From contig CM067109.1 in the NCBI GenBank assembly GCA_034008185.1, forward strand, positions 57,838,801 to 57,902,800: a DNA stretch of 64,000 nucleotides. Direction: 5' to 3'. The first letter of the stretch is position 1. Each line of letters opens with the position of its first letter. The stretch comes from Gorsachius magnificus (taxonomy: Eukaryota > Chordata > Aves > Pelecaniformes > Ardeidae). The notes under the pieces are model-generated. The model was given only the letters and a program-made list of their open reading frames with translations. It made no database searches and was not told the DNA's origin. The position numbers and the translations under genes were made by a program. Below are positions 12,350-25,967 of this stretch, piece by piece.

Positions 12350-15195
12350 AAGTCCAGGCCTCTTTATGTCTGGATCAGGATCTTAAGTTACACATAAATG
12401 TGATCTTTATAGCTACAGTCTAATTTGGTGTCAAAAGACTCTCAGGCAGCATTTTGGTTGATGTTCTTTATCTTTGCACTGTATATTTGAAGTGTCAGTG
12501 ATCATACCAAGAAAACAGAACAGTTCAAATGTGACGGTGTAGAAGTAGTCTAAATACACAGACCCACTCTGATAGACATTCATTGCCTTTATATGGATAA
12601 TGTGATTGTTGCTGGGCAATTGAATTACATTGGCTTTATTTTACTTCAGAGCTTTTTGTGTGTTATTTATCTTCTAAAGACCTTTTTCAGTGGTGAAACA
12701 ATGTGTTAATATAAAGGGAGGACTAATTTTGCAGCGAGGGCATCAGATAAGATGCAGAGTTTTGTTGTTGGAAGCAAGGTGAGGAAGTCCCAATAATACA
12801 GTCTTTATGCACATGACTAGTCTCTTGGCCTTGCCATTGAGGTTGTATTTTCATGCAAAGATCTATACTATGAGTAACATAAAATGGCATCTTTGGAATG
12901 TGGGATGGCCTGCGTTTTAGTTTGTCTGATAAAAAACAAAAATAAAAAAACCCCAAAACATCACCATATGATTGTTGCGTGTTGTGGAGCCAGATTATAA
13001 GCATATGGGGAGGGTGAAGAGCTTTGTAAAACTCCGTTAATAATAATGATGCATATTTCCTTGTTCGTAGCAAGTGTTCAGCAGAATTTGTAATAGGCTG
13101 CCTGTCTGACAAACTTTGGATTTCTTTCAGATGAGAGGTGAAAGTAGTTCCTATTTCATTCTTCTGCACTGTTTATGCCACATACAGTCCTGAGTATGGC
13201 CTCTTGCATTCCAAGTGCCTTACGCATTGCTGAGCCTGCCCCTCATCACTTGGTAACAGGGCTCTCGTCCGCAGCCGTGATGTCAGGACGTATTATTGGA
13301 AATGAGGTAGTTTTCAGCAAGGAAGCTAACTCCCTTTGGAAAGACAACCAGCTGTCTTCAGCTTAAACTATTGCAATCTCTTGAAGTTTATTGCATTCTG
13401 CCTAGGTAATACTAAAAATAGTTGGTGAACAAACTACAAACTACAGTGTTTATGTCTTTCTCCCCTCCTGCATTACTAACTAATGCAAATCAGGAGAGCG
13501 AGGGGGAGAACTGGGAAGTTCAGGCTAATTTTCAGGTTATTAGAAGCTTATTCAGGCTCTACTACTTGGAGCCTTATTTTGTGCTAGTCAGGCACTGAAA
13601 AGAAGGCTTATCTTCAAATTGCATGAATTCTGAAAGAATGAGCAGTCAGTGCTGATGGGTTTCAGCTGGCAGCCCTTTAATGGATATCTGCGAAGAACTT
13701 ACTAATGATTTTCTTCTCTCAGAAAGTCTCCACGTTAGCCAAATGTTTGTGTTTCTTGGAAAATTGAATTCATAATGAATGGCTGACATCAGAACCACAG
13801 CTTTCTGTATTCAATATTCAAGCACTCTGCAAACCCTCATTTCTTTCTTTTTTTTTTTTAACACGCTAAGTCTTTATTCGATCATTTGAAAAAAATTTTA
13901 CTGTTAACAGCACCATGGGAAGACTCATACTGAATGACTGAAGTTAGTAAAAATGGAAACAAGTCCTATAGTATAGTCTCATTCATAAGTAGCATTTCCT
14001 CTGCCACATATATTTTTTGGAATAGAATAAGATACTGTATTTTTAAAGCTAGGCTTGTTCTTTTGTCTACTGTATTGAAGTAGAACTGTGGAGCAGTGAG
14101 AAGCTGTCATGGGTCATAAACCCAGGAAATTACTTCAAAAGCTATGCATAGAATAACTTTACAGTTTATTTGTAAAAGAATAACATAAACTCTAATCCCA
14201 ATTAATGCAGAATGTGTTCCAGTGAACTTTTAGGTACTTAAGAAATAGATGTGTTTTATAATGTTAATAATGTAATTTTTGATCTAGAATTTTAATTTTA
14301 AAAAATTTTTTTTAAAGTTCTGAATGAATAGACATAACTGTGTGATAGATAAAGTTACTGCTGACATTTTTAGATAGAGAAGAAATAAAAGTAGATTGAA
14401 TGTACAAGTATATCTTACTTGTTATTTAAGGTTAACAGCGTGGTTTGGTACCACTTCCCATCTCAGAATAACTTCTCTTGTGCAAATAGTACTGGCCAGT
14501 TGACATTTTTTATTCCTGAGCAAACCAAACACAAAATGTCGTAGAAGATCTTAAGGTAAACATTGCATCATCTTGAAAACATACCGTCGTTTAAGTGACC
14601 ATTTTGAAAATTTTATCTTAGTACATTTTTGCTCTCAAGTATCTACTGTAAAGGAAGTTTGTAATGAAAGAGATACTGAATGATTTGACTACAAATAATG
14701 TGTGGATTATACTTGTTGTGATCTGAGAAAAAATCCCAAGACTACTTACTTTAAGTGTGTGGTACAATGGTAGCTTAGCAGTAATGAGTTAAATGTTAAG
14801 TCTTGCAACTTGTCTTCTTTGGATAAAAACTGCATGTTTTAGGGCTCATTTCTACTTAAATCTGTTTTGTAAAATCTCTAGAGATGAAAAAAAAAATCTA
14901 TAATACTCTCTTATCAACAATATAACATAATAAATAGTACTATTAACAATATTAAAATTATGATGATAATAATAATGAAGACTGCCTTGAGGTGAAAGAC
15001 TTCAGTGCTCTTTCCACTGAAGAAAATTACTAGGAATAAATGTGTATGAAATGCTTATGTTAACAATGAACAAACATCTTTCTAAATACTGTATTAATCA
15101 CATGATTGGTGGAAATGCTTTCTAAGCAAGTATATACTTATAACAGTAGGAAACCTTCAATATATTCTTATTTTAATTTTTTTTTATTTATCCAG
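12350..15195 (+). other. C9orf85-like intron 1, 3' part
   Basis: AT-rich intron sequence without a recognisable coding exon or repeat apart from short homopolymer runs. It ends in the T-rich tract and AG acceptor of exon 2. Confidence 0.75.
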
Positions 15196-15302
15196 AAAAT
15201 AAATGCTAAGCTTCATGATGGAGTGTGTCAGCACTGCAAAGGTATCTTGGAGTGGCGGGTGAAATTCAGCAAGTACAAACTACTATCAAAACCTAAAAAA
15301 TG
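15196..15302 (+). CDS. C9orf85: C9orf85-like protein, exon 2 (residues 35-70, first two bases of codon 70)
   Basis: The acceptor is a T-rich tract ending TTTATCCAG before 15,196, and the donor is TG|GTGAGT at 15,303. The exon encodes KINAKLHDGVCQHCKG and on to SKPKK, including the first CxxC pair (Cys45, Cys48). It is almost identical to the mammalian family over this block. The last codon is split: TG here is completed by T from exon 3 to give Cys70 (phase 2). Confidence 0.95.
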
Positions 15303-18300
15303 GTGAGTTAAGATACTTTGTGTTAACCACTGATAGGGTAGTTTGTAAACTTTTTTTAAAATATTCTCATTCTGGAAACTCAGAAGTAGTAGCTACTACT
15401 ATATAACATTCTTCAAATTTGGAGTCTGCATGACAATATATATGCACTGTTAAATTTCTAATTCATTAGTCTTTTATCTTAAACTTTTGAGAAGAAAATA
15501 TAGTGGAAAAGCAACTGCTTCTCTCTTTGCTGTCAAAATGCTTGAACTGTGGACCTGTAAGTTTCAAAAAACATCAGTGTGGCCTCCTGAACAAAAAGTC
15601 AGACCTGAACCAGTTGTAACACAGTTTTCCAAGGCCTCATTGCAAGTCAATAGTAGAGGAATCTGCACATCTCTTAATTTCTGTAGTTCACAAAGACGAT
15701 CTAGTAGAGAAATTAGGAGAGGAAGGCTTAATTTTGTGTCATATCAAAACTCATCAGCAATGCTGTTCTCAGCTTTGCTGAGGCCTAAATTCCTACAAAA
15801 TGTTTGCAATACATGCATTTCATTACCTCTTAGCCTGTTCTCTCTTTCTGTATGTGAAACTATAATCCTAAATAGTAAATGTTTGGTGTTGTTTGCATAC
15901 AGCTCTGTATAAGGTGGTTTTGAATAAGTGCATAATAAAGGCAGTGAAGATCTTAAAATAATTTATACGCTCGTGATAGGTTAATTTTCTGAAGTGGATA
16001 CTCGCTGCTTCCTTCTTACGTGCTCAGCTGCAGAGGTCTGTGGCGGCAGACACAGACAGTGTTTCAGCAATGAAACGTTGAACTCAAAGAAACTACAGCT
16101 GGGCTGCGGTGTATGGTACAGCTAGCTTTGTCACAGTAGTTCACTCTGCATTTGTGTTTTGTTCTCAATTATGTACTTCTGTACTTCTGAAACACGAACT
16201 GCTTGAAGAGGTTCTGTAAATGTATGTGTGGGGTTCCCTGAATGACAACAGTTCATGAAAAAATTTATTTTGATTTTCTGTAGGTTAAAAGGGAAGGATT
16301 GTTTGTTCATACTATATCCCCCACTTGTGACAACTTTTCCTTTTTAATATGAAACCAAATGCAACAAATATGTTGGTTTCAGTAAACAATTTTACCCTTT
16401 CATGTAAAAAAAAAAAGATTAGGTAGAAGTCTCACTGGTTCTTAAAGTAAACAATCTGGGTTCTATGCACCACAGACAAAGTTGGGATTTGGCTTTTTTT
16501 AACTCTTTCTCAAATGACTATGTGCATCCTGTTTAGAAGTAATGAGCTGTAACAAATAATATGGTGGTGGATCTGGTTCCTTTGCCTCTTCTCTGCCAAC
16601 CCTCGAAGGAAAAAAAGCAGGCAAAAAAGCATGTAAATCAGAGAAGCATTGGAAATAGAAAAAGTGGTGTTTTGGGACAGCTGCTTATGGTAGAATATGT
16701 GATGTTTTCTGTCATATTTTTGAACAAGTAAATTGGGCTGCGGACCATTCTAGCTCTACAGGTGGTGGTTTCTAGCCCAGCCTAAGCAGTACAATGGCTG
16801 AGTGGGCTGCTGTGCTGAAAGGACAAGGCTATGAAAATTTTCAATGGGTGAAGCTTCTAAGTTAATTAAACACAGTATAGACATTAAAAATGTGACTGTG
16901 TGGAAAAAAAATGAATTCTTCACACCACAGACGATGAGAATGGGGGACTTCTCTGCAACTCAACTTATTCTTAGTTTTTTAACATCTTCAAAGTTATGAT
17001 TGTTAGTACAACCACAAGTTATCCCTACTTTACTTTTATTTCAAGTATTTGATTATTACAAATTAAACTATTTTTATAAAAAAGTCTATCCACCTTGCAT
17101 TGATAGTGCCCCTGTTTGGTGTGACATGGCTGGGAAAAGCTGTAGACACTTTTTTAGTACTAATGCAACTGAACATAGAAGAAAGAAAAAAAAAAAAAAA
17201 AAAACCAACCCACCCCCAAACTTAGTAGGTATTTCCAGTGACATCTAACTAAGTTTTCCTGGGAGAGAGGGAAGATCAGAAACACTGGGCAGTTCAGACT
17301 TTGCTTTTGTCAAATGTGCCCTAGAGCAATTCTTGTGATTTTGCAGCTTCTTAAGGAATTGGATATGTGCATCTTAATAATGAAAGCATAGCGGAGCCTA
17401 GATGAACATAGTAGGGTGAAAGGGTAGTACTTAAGAATGGGATTTGGGAAAGCAAGTAAATACTCTTGTTTCACTAGATGCTAGTTAGTGCACCTCTCCT
17501 TCTAAGGCATGCAAAAACACTCAATACTTTCTTTGAGCCTGTTTGAGCCAAGTCTGCAAGTCGGAACTGTATGCTGAATCTTTCCTGACAGACCTCTGAG
17601 TGCCTGAGGAACCAATAAAAAGTGACTTTTAGGACTGCTGGATTACATGGGATATATAGTTCCAGGTTCTGTTCTTCAAATATACAAGGCTTTAGAAATG
17701 TCAGCTGAATGTTAAGCCATAGCATTTTAGAAATTACTTAATCTACAGAGTTTTATCATGGCTTGAAAAAGAATAGCCAAAAACCTCTACGTACTTAGGT
17801 TGGGTTTATTTAGAATACAGTTCCGTGCAGGCTTGTGTTCACAGAAAGCGAAGTCTGGCACTGGCTTTGTTTATACTCTGGGAAGTTCACAAGGAAGACA
17901 TTGTAGTATTTTATTTGAAAGCTTTTTATCTGTGAAATGCATGCACCTTTTTATACCATATTCTTATTTTCTTTTATTGTTAAACCAGAAGAAGTTGTGT
18001 AGCTTTTAAAGTAGAACTACCTACTGAAATGAATGGAAAGGTTTCTTTTGTTGCTTTAAATATAAAAATTCTTGATTTTATGTTTCTTCTTCAGTTCTTG
18101 TTGTAATTATTCTTCCTGAAAAAGTTAAAGGAGAGGGTAGACAGGTGATGATTTTGATAGTGCAGCTTGTTAAAACACCAATTATTTCATGTGAAACTTG
18201 CCTATAGTATGTTGTTCCTCTTTTGAAGGTATGTCTACATTGTCTTTGAACACATAATGTTTAGTAAGTGTCCACAAATACTTCTTTAATCATGTTTTCT

Positions 18301-18312
18301 TTCTCTTCACAG
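15303..18312 (+). other. C9orf85-like intron 2
   Basis: The 3,010-bp intron starts GTGAGT and ends CACAG. The 141-codon open frame at 15,487-15,912 shows no family motif and is taken as chance. A 19-A run lies at 17,186-17,204. Confidence 0.85.
17186..17204. repeat. Poly(A) run, 19 bp
   Basis: Nineteen uninterrupted A residues in intron 2. No retrogene or SINE body is recognisable immediately upstream, so it is probably a simple homopolymer. Confidence 0.85.
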
Positions 18313-18426
18313 TGTGAAGTGCCTCCAGAAGACTGTAAAAGATCCTTACCATATTATATGTCGACCGTGTGCTGGTAAACTAGAAGTCTGTGCTAAATGT
18401 GGAAAAGAAGAAGAAATAGTAATTCC
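18313..18426 (+). CDS. C9orf85: C9orf85-like protein, exon 3 (residues 70-108)
   Basis: The acceptor is TTCTTTCTCTTCACAG before 18,313, and the donor is the consensus GTAAGT at 18,427. The exon carries three of the four CxxC pairs: CVKC (70/73), CRPC (86/89) and CAKC (96/99). With exon 2 these form a compact zinc-ribbon-like module. The exon ends after CC of a proline codon that the first base of exon 4 completes (phase 2). Reading straight through the donor would give a stop at once, which supports the splice site. Confidence 0.95.
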
Positions 18427-19187
18427 GTAAGTAGCTCATAGGTTACATAGTTTCAGTACTGCACTGTTTCTTCCCCTTTTAATAAAGCTTGTTTGGAAAT
18501 TGCCAAGATGATGTTGTGCTTTATGCAGTAATCCTGAGAGGAATCAGCAGGAGTCATTACCCTCACTTTCTTCTGCTGAAACTAGGGGTGAAATGCCTAC
18601 TGATGTTAGTGGGGCTGGGCCAAAAAAAGTCTTACTTGGATAAGACGATTTATTTTAATACCAAAGGATAAATTGCATAACTTCCTTAGGAACAAAGCAC
18701 TGCAAAATGGATTTTAATATAGAGCACCATAAAATATGCATAAGCCAATTTACTGTTTGCATTTTGCCTGTCATTTGATGATTCAGTTACTAGTGAACAG
18801 AAAAACTAAACAAAGGCTGATATTGAGCACAGTTACTGCAATATATTTAGTGGGCTTTTGGGGTTTTTTATTCTTCTACTAGAGTTCTCTCTCTTGAGCA
18901 TCCTGTATTAGTTTACTAGTTTGTGACAACTGGCCAGCAGTTGCTTAGTTGGTCAAACTGTTCATGTATATATTTTTTTTTTCTTCACACACTCTTTTTT
19001 ACGTCTTTTCCATCTTTCCTATTCAGCATGAAAGTAACTTTAGGTTATTGTCCCTCTCCTCCTCCTCCTCCCCACCTCCCAACCTCTTCCATCCCCAGTA
19101 GAGTATTCTGCCTTTAATCCTATTCTCATTTAAAAGAAAAATAAATTCCAGAAGTGGGTGGTGACAACATCCTCTTGCTTTCTGCAG
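18427..19187 (+). other. C9orf85-like intron 3
   Basis: The 761-bp intron runs from GTAAGT to the TTTCTGCAG acceptor. A pyrimidine-rich CTCCTCC run lies near 19,051-19,082. No coding content is seen. Confidence 0.85.
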
Positions 19188-19365
19188 GATTGATAAAGGA
19201 CAAGACAGAAATGAGACTGTGAGTGCTAAAAATGGCCAAGGGAGCAGTGGACTGGAGGATGAGCTGGATTTTGATACAAACTTCAGTAGTACAGACAGTG
19301 ACGAAGATTCTGATATGCTTGAAGAACGATTTAAAAGTATGAGGTTTGAAAGGACAGAGATCTAA
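19188..19365 (+). CDS. C9orf85: C9orf85-like protein, exon 4 (residues 108-166 and stop)
   Basis: The acceptor is CTTGCTTTCTGCAG before 19,188, and the TAA stop is at 19,363-19,365. The exon encodes the C-terminal tail with the acidic and serine-rich stretch LEDELDFDTNFSSTDSDEDS, then a short basic end (RFKSMRFERTEI). An acidic DDLDFD-like block is also known in the mammalian protein, but the rest of the tail is much less conserved. The serines next to acidic residues look like casein-kinase-2-type sites, which is inference only. Confidence 0.92.
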
Positions 19366-19516
19366 AAGGTTACATTTATATGAGAGACTTTATGCAATCA
19401 AAAGTGGTAAAGTAATGTTTGCCTTAAACTGCTCTGAAGACCTGATTTGACATCTAAGGTCCTTGCATATAAATGTTGGCACTGTGTATTATGACACTTG
19501 TTGGGGGATTTGTATA

Positions 19517-19522
19517 AATAAA
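19517..19522 (+). terminator. Poly(A) signal AATAAA (proximal)
   Basis: AATAAA in the context TATAAATAAATATT, about 150 bases after the stop codon, followed by a T-rich stretch. Confidence 0.55.
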
Positions 19523-19624
19523 TATTTTTTTGTATTAAGAGCAGAATTTCTTGTGATAAGATTCAAAAATTGAATTTTTAAGCATAGTTATAGTATTACA
19601 TGTAACAACTTCCTGTTTCTCTGC

Positions 19625-19630
19625 AATAAA
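19625..19630 (+). terminator. Poly(A) signal AATAAA (distal, preferred)
   Basis: AATAAA in the context GCAATAAAGCCTCTTTGTGT, about 260 bases after the stop codon. The downstream GT-rich element supports cleavage near 19,645-19,655. Confidence 0.65.
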
Positions 19631-22600
19631 GCCTCTTTGTGTAATTATTCAAAATTCAGTATTACGCAACTGTTGTATTGCCACTTGGAAGGCTACATGA
19701 AAGTCTAGAATAAATACAGAGTCTTGTCACAAAAAGGAAGAGCTAAACCAGCTGTAACAGTTTGCTGAAGGAAGACTTGTGGCTTCTGTCAATGAGTTTC
19801 CAAACAGGGTCAAAATACCAAGTGGTCATTACCCTTACGCCTGTTGTTTCTTTTTTGTGCAAAAAAAGAGGGCCTAAATGCCATCACCAGAACAGTTCAT
19901 GAGCAGTTAGTACTTATTTATCATATATAAGTATGCATTCCAAATTTGTGACCTTGTTACTACCAATGTTTTGAAAAGAAAAAAAACTGAAGACTTTTTA
20001 GAATTTCTCATAACAGGTCTCACACTTTCTTTTCCTTTGACTGCAGATCTAATATGGTTTGCTCTGATATGAAAACACTGGTGTAATGTAATGTAGTGAT
20101 ACTTGTATAGTTACTCTTCCTGATTTTCAGTTCTTTCTAGGGGTTACTTCAATGCAGATTAAGCTCTAGGAAGAACTGAATTTGCAGTTACTATCTTTTA
20201 CGGAATTCAGGAAAATTTGATTTCTTCTGTATTGGCTGCTACCTCTATAAATAAAGCTGAAGAAGTAATTCCTAATAATTAAATGGTTTAACCTGTGACA
20301 ATATACTATGCCATTTTTACTAACCGCATAATAGTTACACGTCTGCTTTGGTATTCTGCCTGATTTGCAGTAGTGGGCACAGAAAAGTTTGATTCCGAAA
20401 CTACCTTCTTCAAATGAATTGTGAGGGACTTCAGCGCTGGGATTATTCACCTGTCCTCCCGCCCCTCAATGGGGCAAATACTGAAACTTTATCCTTTGGG
20501 CAGAGATAGCCACCCTGTGGCTGTTGTAGTTGACCATAACTTTAAAGCAAATCTAGTTACCAAGATGTGGATTTCGAAGACATTCAGCAGTCAATAGCTA
20601 GAAACTTCTGATTTAAAGGACAACTTTAGTATTTAGTATTGACAATAACAGGCAGCAGCAAAATTCTTCTCATCAGTCATGGAACAGTGAGCTTTTACTT
20701 TTTTTTTCTTAACTGTGCTTGTCACTACACAGGAAGGCCTTAAAAATAAGCTTTTTCTCTTGTTATGTTCTAGTTATTTAGATTTGCCTTTCACTTTGGT
20801 ATTGTACATTAAAACACCTTTTTACCTTTTTTAAATTGTTTGTAAGTTTGTATCTTAATATCTACAACAGGCTTTTGTAGTGATCTCTAAGGACTAGTAA
20901 TCTGCTTGGTTTCTTTTTGTTGTTGTTGTTCCTTTTCTGTTCTGCCCTTCTGTTAGTGAAAAATTTGATTCTCTTAAGATTATTTTTATTTTTCTGTCCC
21001 ATGTAGATCGTTTGCATAGGTAGATTTTTGCCAAGTGTTTTCTGATAACCACTAGCAGTAAACTATTGAAAAACACTCTACTGGTCTTCTCTGTTCCCAT
21101 GATGCATCGTGACTTCTGTGGCTTTTCACTGAGACAAAGTCTAAAGATTACTCAGCATTTGGCTGGTATTCTGTTTCCTTCTGGGGTTGCTTATTACATA
21201 GCTGTTTGCTAGTCCTAAAGGACTAGGACTGATGACCCAAACAACCCCTCTCCTTTCTCCACCCACTCTATAAACTTGTTGTTTATAAGCTAAACCACTA
21301 CTTTTGTGATTAAACATACTGGTTCTTTCACTTAACTGCAATAAACCCCAAGAAATTCAGAAGTTTACAATTTGGAGAAAGGCAATGGTTTGTCTTGGAA
21401 GAGTCAGCGAAGTCGAAAAGCACCAAGAGGTGCTTAGTGGCAGAACAAGAGGTTGTCTGGTGTGTTTAGGAGTGACTGGAAATTGGTCTGAAGGTCATGT
21501 TGTGTTGACAGAGTAGTCCTCCCAACAGGACAGAAGTGATGTCTGACTTAGTGTGACATCACCTGTTGTCCTGCCAGTTGACATCGATAAAGACAGAGTG
21601 AACAAAGAGTATCCCCTCCACACACTGCAGATGACCCGGCGGGGGGGTAGAGGGGGCTTAATAAGTAATCTTTACTTATTAGGTTCAGAAAGGGTCTCTC
21701 TGAAGGGGAAACAGTGAATGTCATCAAAACTTGGCTTTTGAAAGTGACATACGTATGGGAAATGTTCTTCCACTTGGAAAAATGAGGTAATGACCTAGCC
21801 CTTTGCCCGAAGGTGAGAGGAAATCCTGAAATGATAGGAAAACGTGTCGTGGAATGGTCAGGAGCTGTATAATGGGAAAATAAGGGGCAGGGCTCTCTTC
21901 TCAAAGTGGTGACACCAGCTGTCAGTACTGGGGACGAGCGGTGCCGCACAGGGACACGTGGCAACAAAACACAAACGTTAGGGAAAGACCTCTGATGTCA
22001 CATCGCAGAGCTAATCCTCCCTTTGGAGTTCAGGTGGGCAGTTGGTGCTATAGTTGATGAAGCTTTGCAGTGAGGGGGCACGGCTGCAGTGGTGGCTGGC
22101 TGGTGTAGCTGGTGTTAGTCCAACCTCTCTGAAGGCAGCTTTTGGTTCAGGCAAGCGTTCTCTTTTTGGTCCTGACTGCAGTTAAAAGATGCACCTGCTG
22201 GAAGCGATTGCTGCAACTAAAACCATGGACGGTGGTGGTTGCAAGTCGGTGTGCAAAATTGCTAACTTGGAGTTTGGGCACGTTTGCTGTTATAGGAAAA
22301 AAGGAATTTGTGTTTTACTGAAGACACCCGTTAACAGAGATAAAAGGAACAATTTAAGTTTTGTTGTTTAATTTTGAAGTTAGAATATATTTGGAATTAC
22401 AGTAAGGTATTTTTCTAAGACTTTAATGGTTCTGAATTTCAAGGGAGTTTTTTTGTTAAGAAATCATTGAACAGAGCATTATGCTGGGGCAGAATCCCTT
22501 TAAATCCTGATCTTCAGTAAAATCATATAGACGGGAAAATAAAAAGAAAGGGAAGGAGATAAAAAAATCATCAAAGGGATTCCTGAGACAATCTTTAGGA

Positions 22601-25600
22601 TAGTTGCATATTTAGAATTTTTAAGTAAGATTTTGAAAGGTTTCTACCTCTTCTTTCACAAAGGATAATGAATTTGTGTTTGTAAACTTCAGAAGAGGGG
22701 AAATAAGAATACCGCTATGCCTGCAGGATATTGAGATACAGTTTAAACAATCTACCTAGGATGACTGACTGGAGGTTTCAGGAATTTAACTGAACCTTTT
22801 GGGTCCTTTCTGAATACATTACTGAAGAAGAGAGTGATGGATGCTGATAATTAGTCATCTGACGAATAAAGGAGATGCAGTGATGCTGCTGACACAGTGG
22901 GATTCCTGTTAGCTGATTGTCCTTCGGAGTGTTACCAGTTCTCATTTACTGTGACTCAACGTGGACAGCAATTAATTAGATAATGGGCATGCAAGATGAT
23001 TCTGACTTCACAAGGGGAAATGCTTATCATAGGCTTGAGCTGTCAGAACTTGTCACTGTTGACTTGTACAGGTTTCCGGAAAACCAAATTCCCATGCATA
23101 AGGATTTCTTAGGACAGTCTGCATTAATTGCAGTATGAGGAGAGTCCAGTACGGACACCATGCTGCCTCCCAGCATAATTCCTTAACAATCTTCTCTGTC
23201 AAAGTTCACAGGCGTCTCTGAGACATCCTATCAGGCAACACAAAAAGCATTGCCCAATGATTTACTTCCAGCTTTGCATCAGCTGGGCTCTTCTATTCTT
23301 GTCTCAGCTACTCATTAGTCCATATTCTTCCAAAGTGCTAAAATAATACCAGCCTCTGAAGGTCCTATAGAACTACTGGTTAATTACAAAAAGGGTGGCT
23401 TGTTTTCTCCTGATAATGGGCAGGTACTTGGACGCTGAGATGCAAATCAGAGCATTAGCAAGGAAAATAGAGGAAAATATATCAGGTCATCAAATGTGAG
23501 CCACCTTGTAACCTTCTAGCCCTATAATTACATGTGTTTTCTTTGTTCAGGAGTTCTCACAAGTAAACGGATGCTGGTAGAAAATGCAAAACTACCTCTG
23601 CTTATAGGAAGCATCATGCTGACTTACAGAGTTAATGAGAAAAGGTTTGTAAGTCGCATGGAGAGACATTCTTAACAATCAGATATTTAGGGAGCTGGTC
23701 ATGCACGCTGTCAGCATCTGTTCCACTTTCATTCTTCTGCCTACCTTTTATCTGGAAGCTGTTAAAAGACAGAACTATATATGAAAGAGAAAGTATGTGG
23801 TCTGCATGCACGCTTTCATCAGATGGAGTGAGTGTCTAAAGTAGGGTTCCTAAACCTCAAAAGAGTTGAAAACACACTAGCATTTGAAGTGAGGTAGATA
23901 TGTCTAGGGAATGGTAACATGTTCTCAGACAAATCACCTGTAACAGACTAGAAGTTAAATACTTGGCATATTTCAGGTAGCAGATATTCCTGCTGGAGCC
24001 TCTAAAATAGGTAAGATGAAGTCACACGGGAGTTCTCTTTTTTCCTGCTGAAGTCAGTGAGAAAACAACTACTTGTAGTAATAGGGATAGGAGTCATAAT
24101 TCAGTCATCAATAAGAAGCTTGAATTTGGGGGTCTGAAAACAGGCGCTGAAGACCACATCCAGCACATTAAGATTTGGCCTGAATGTCAGCTGTGTGTAG
24201 CATCTGTACTTTCATTTGCTTTTGATATAGCTTTAGAAACCCACGTTGAAAGGGTCTGGTGTAAGCTCATAACTAAAAGTGCTTTGAAAGCAGTACTAAA
24301 TATTTTAACATTTTTTCTTAAAACTGCAACACAGAAGACCAAGTTTTTGTACAAAAAATGTATTGGTTATGCATTTTCCTGAATGGCAGCACTCACTTGA
24401 AATCTCTCTTTTTAGGACAGCTTGCATTTCTGAGTCTCAAGTTTGCCACAGCTATGCTCCTTGCACTTGGCTTGCTGTTTCCTAAATCCTACGTGAGCAT
24501 AAGTGTGCCATAACATGTAAAAAGAATCTGTAAAGGGTATCCATACCTTACATATTAGTATATGTAGCAGGAGTGAAATCTGTAGCATTATTAAATCACT
24601 AATTGCAAGCTACTTGTGTAACAGTTTAATTTTATTTTTTTTTTTCTCATAGACCTTACTCTGTCTCCTGACTATTTTGTTCCTTTTAGGGTTGTTTTCT
24701 GCCTTTGTCCAACAGTGTGGTTCTGCACTGTAGAACTGTAGAAGGTGCTAGTGTGAATGAGAGCTGATACAGCCTCTGACAGCAACAACAGATTGCTCTG
24801 GGTTATTCCCAGCAGTGGCAACAGAGTTGGTGCTAGAACCATAAAACAAACTGCTTGCCTCGAAGTAGTAATGTTTGTGAGATGTGTGTGAAATGAAACG
24901 AAGCCACAGGTCTTGGGGAAAAGGATAAAAGGGCCCTATAATATTTTTTGTTGTAGTAGAAAAATGCAGAATAACCCCAAAACTTCCAAGGAAAAATAAA
25001 CCCCATACAATCAGACTACGTCTGTTCTTTTAGCAACAGCAGAGTTACTGTTGCTTACATGACAAAGATTTAAAAAATCTTTCTCTGGGAATGGCTAATA
25101 TCTCATGCTCACTCAAAAGGGTAATAACTCTTCAGTAGTGGCACAGTCTTTCTTGTAGTAAATTAGTGACGGAACCTCCCAGAATGGAACCAGCTTGTAC
25201 CTGCAGTATTTGGAGGACAGATATAATATATTCTTTATGTTATAAAACTGTAATCCTGTGCTCTGAAAAGACCATAAGGAAATTGGCATAAATGTCTAGC
25301 AAGACTGATGCTTTTTATGCTAAAATATTCCTGTTTTAGGAAAATGTTACGTGAAGGATTAAGCCATCTCAAAACTATGCAGTGACTGGAACTTCACAGC
25401 TATTGTTTTTACTGCATTTCAGCAGAAAGTTTTCTACTCTTTCCAGTTTTTGTATTAGCTTGGGTTGCATTTGGGTGTAAGTAGTACTGACATTATGATC
25501 TCTCCACATCAAGGAAGAATTACATTTTGGATCACCGCCTTCAGCTGGTTGCTCCTTTCACATCCTCATGGCTGAACCTCTCTCTGGTCTGTGGAGACCA

Positions 25601-25967
25601 AAAAAAGGTGATGGCTGTCTACGTTACTGCAAAAAATCACATTAGCAAGCTGACTGGCTGTGACAGAAAAAGGACTGCAACACTCACCCAGCGCACTTCA
25701 GAAATGCGTCCCGCTGGGCATTCTCGTCCCCTGCCACTCTGAGCATGTGGCAGTCCAGACCTCTCCCTACCAGACGGGATGGAATTAAGAGTGTGCATTG
25801 TTCCCCCATTGAGCAGAGATGTTTTGCTTGCCATTAATGAGAACAGAGTGTGTTGCTCAAAAGGAAGGGTAATGTATAGTCTTTAAATGGAGAGAAGGGT
25901 CTCTGCCAAATATCTGAGGGTGTCAGGCAGGGTGCCCAAGCCAGGTCCGTCCAAGATGCTATTTAGA

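Larger units (their letters stand above)
5620..19365 (+). other. C9orf85: C9orf85-like gene (DUF2039 family), coding span with four exons
   Basis: Four exons (5,620-5,721; 15,196-15,302; 18,313-18,426; 19,188-19,365) join to 501 nt, giving 166 residues plus stop. All three introns start with GT and end with AG, and the frame is kept across every junction (phases 0, 2 and 2). I recognise the product as the bird counterpart of human C9orf85, a small conserved eukaryotic protein (DUF2039) of unestablished function, from the N-terminal start, the KINAKLHDGVC block and the cysteine spacing. Four CxxC pairs at residues 45/48, 70/73, 86/89 and 96/99 suggest two zinc sites. The tail from about residue 125 is acidic and serine-rich. 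The length is close to the mammalian protein. No signal peptide or membrane segment is seen. Confidence 0.93.
19366..19650 (+). other. C9orf85-like 3' untranslated region
   Basis: The region follows the TAA stop and contains two AATAAA signals. The second, followed by a T/G-rich CTTTGTGTAATT, is the better candidate for the main cleavage site. The right end is therefore approximate. A third AATAAA at 19,709-19,714 could give a longer form. Confidence 0.65.

Noticed and set aside
15487..15912. 141-codon + open frame in intron 2
   Set aside because: No motif or family resemblance. It lies wholly between well-supported exons 2 and 3.
17186..17204. Poly(A) run as the tail of a processed pseudogene
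   Set aside because: No coding or SINE-like sequence can be recognised upstream and no flanking duplication is evident.
21548..21967. 139-codon minus open frame
   Set aside because: No recognisable domain, no CpG island or repeat origin seen, and a length within chance range for a 64-kb window.
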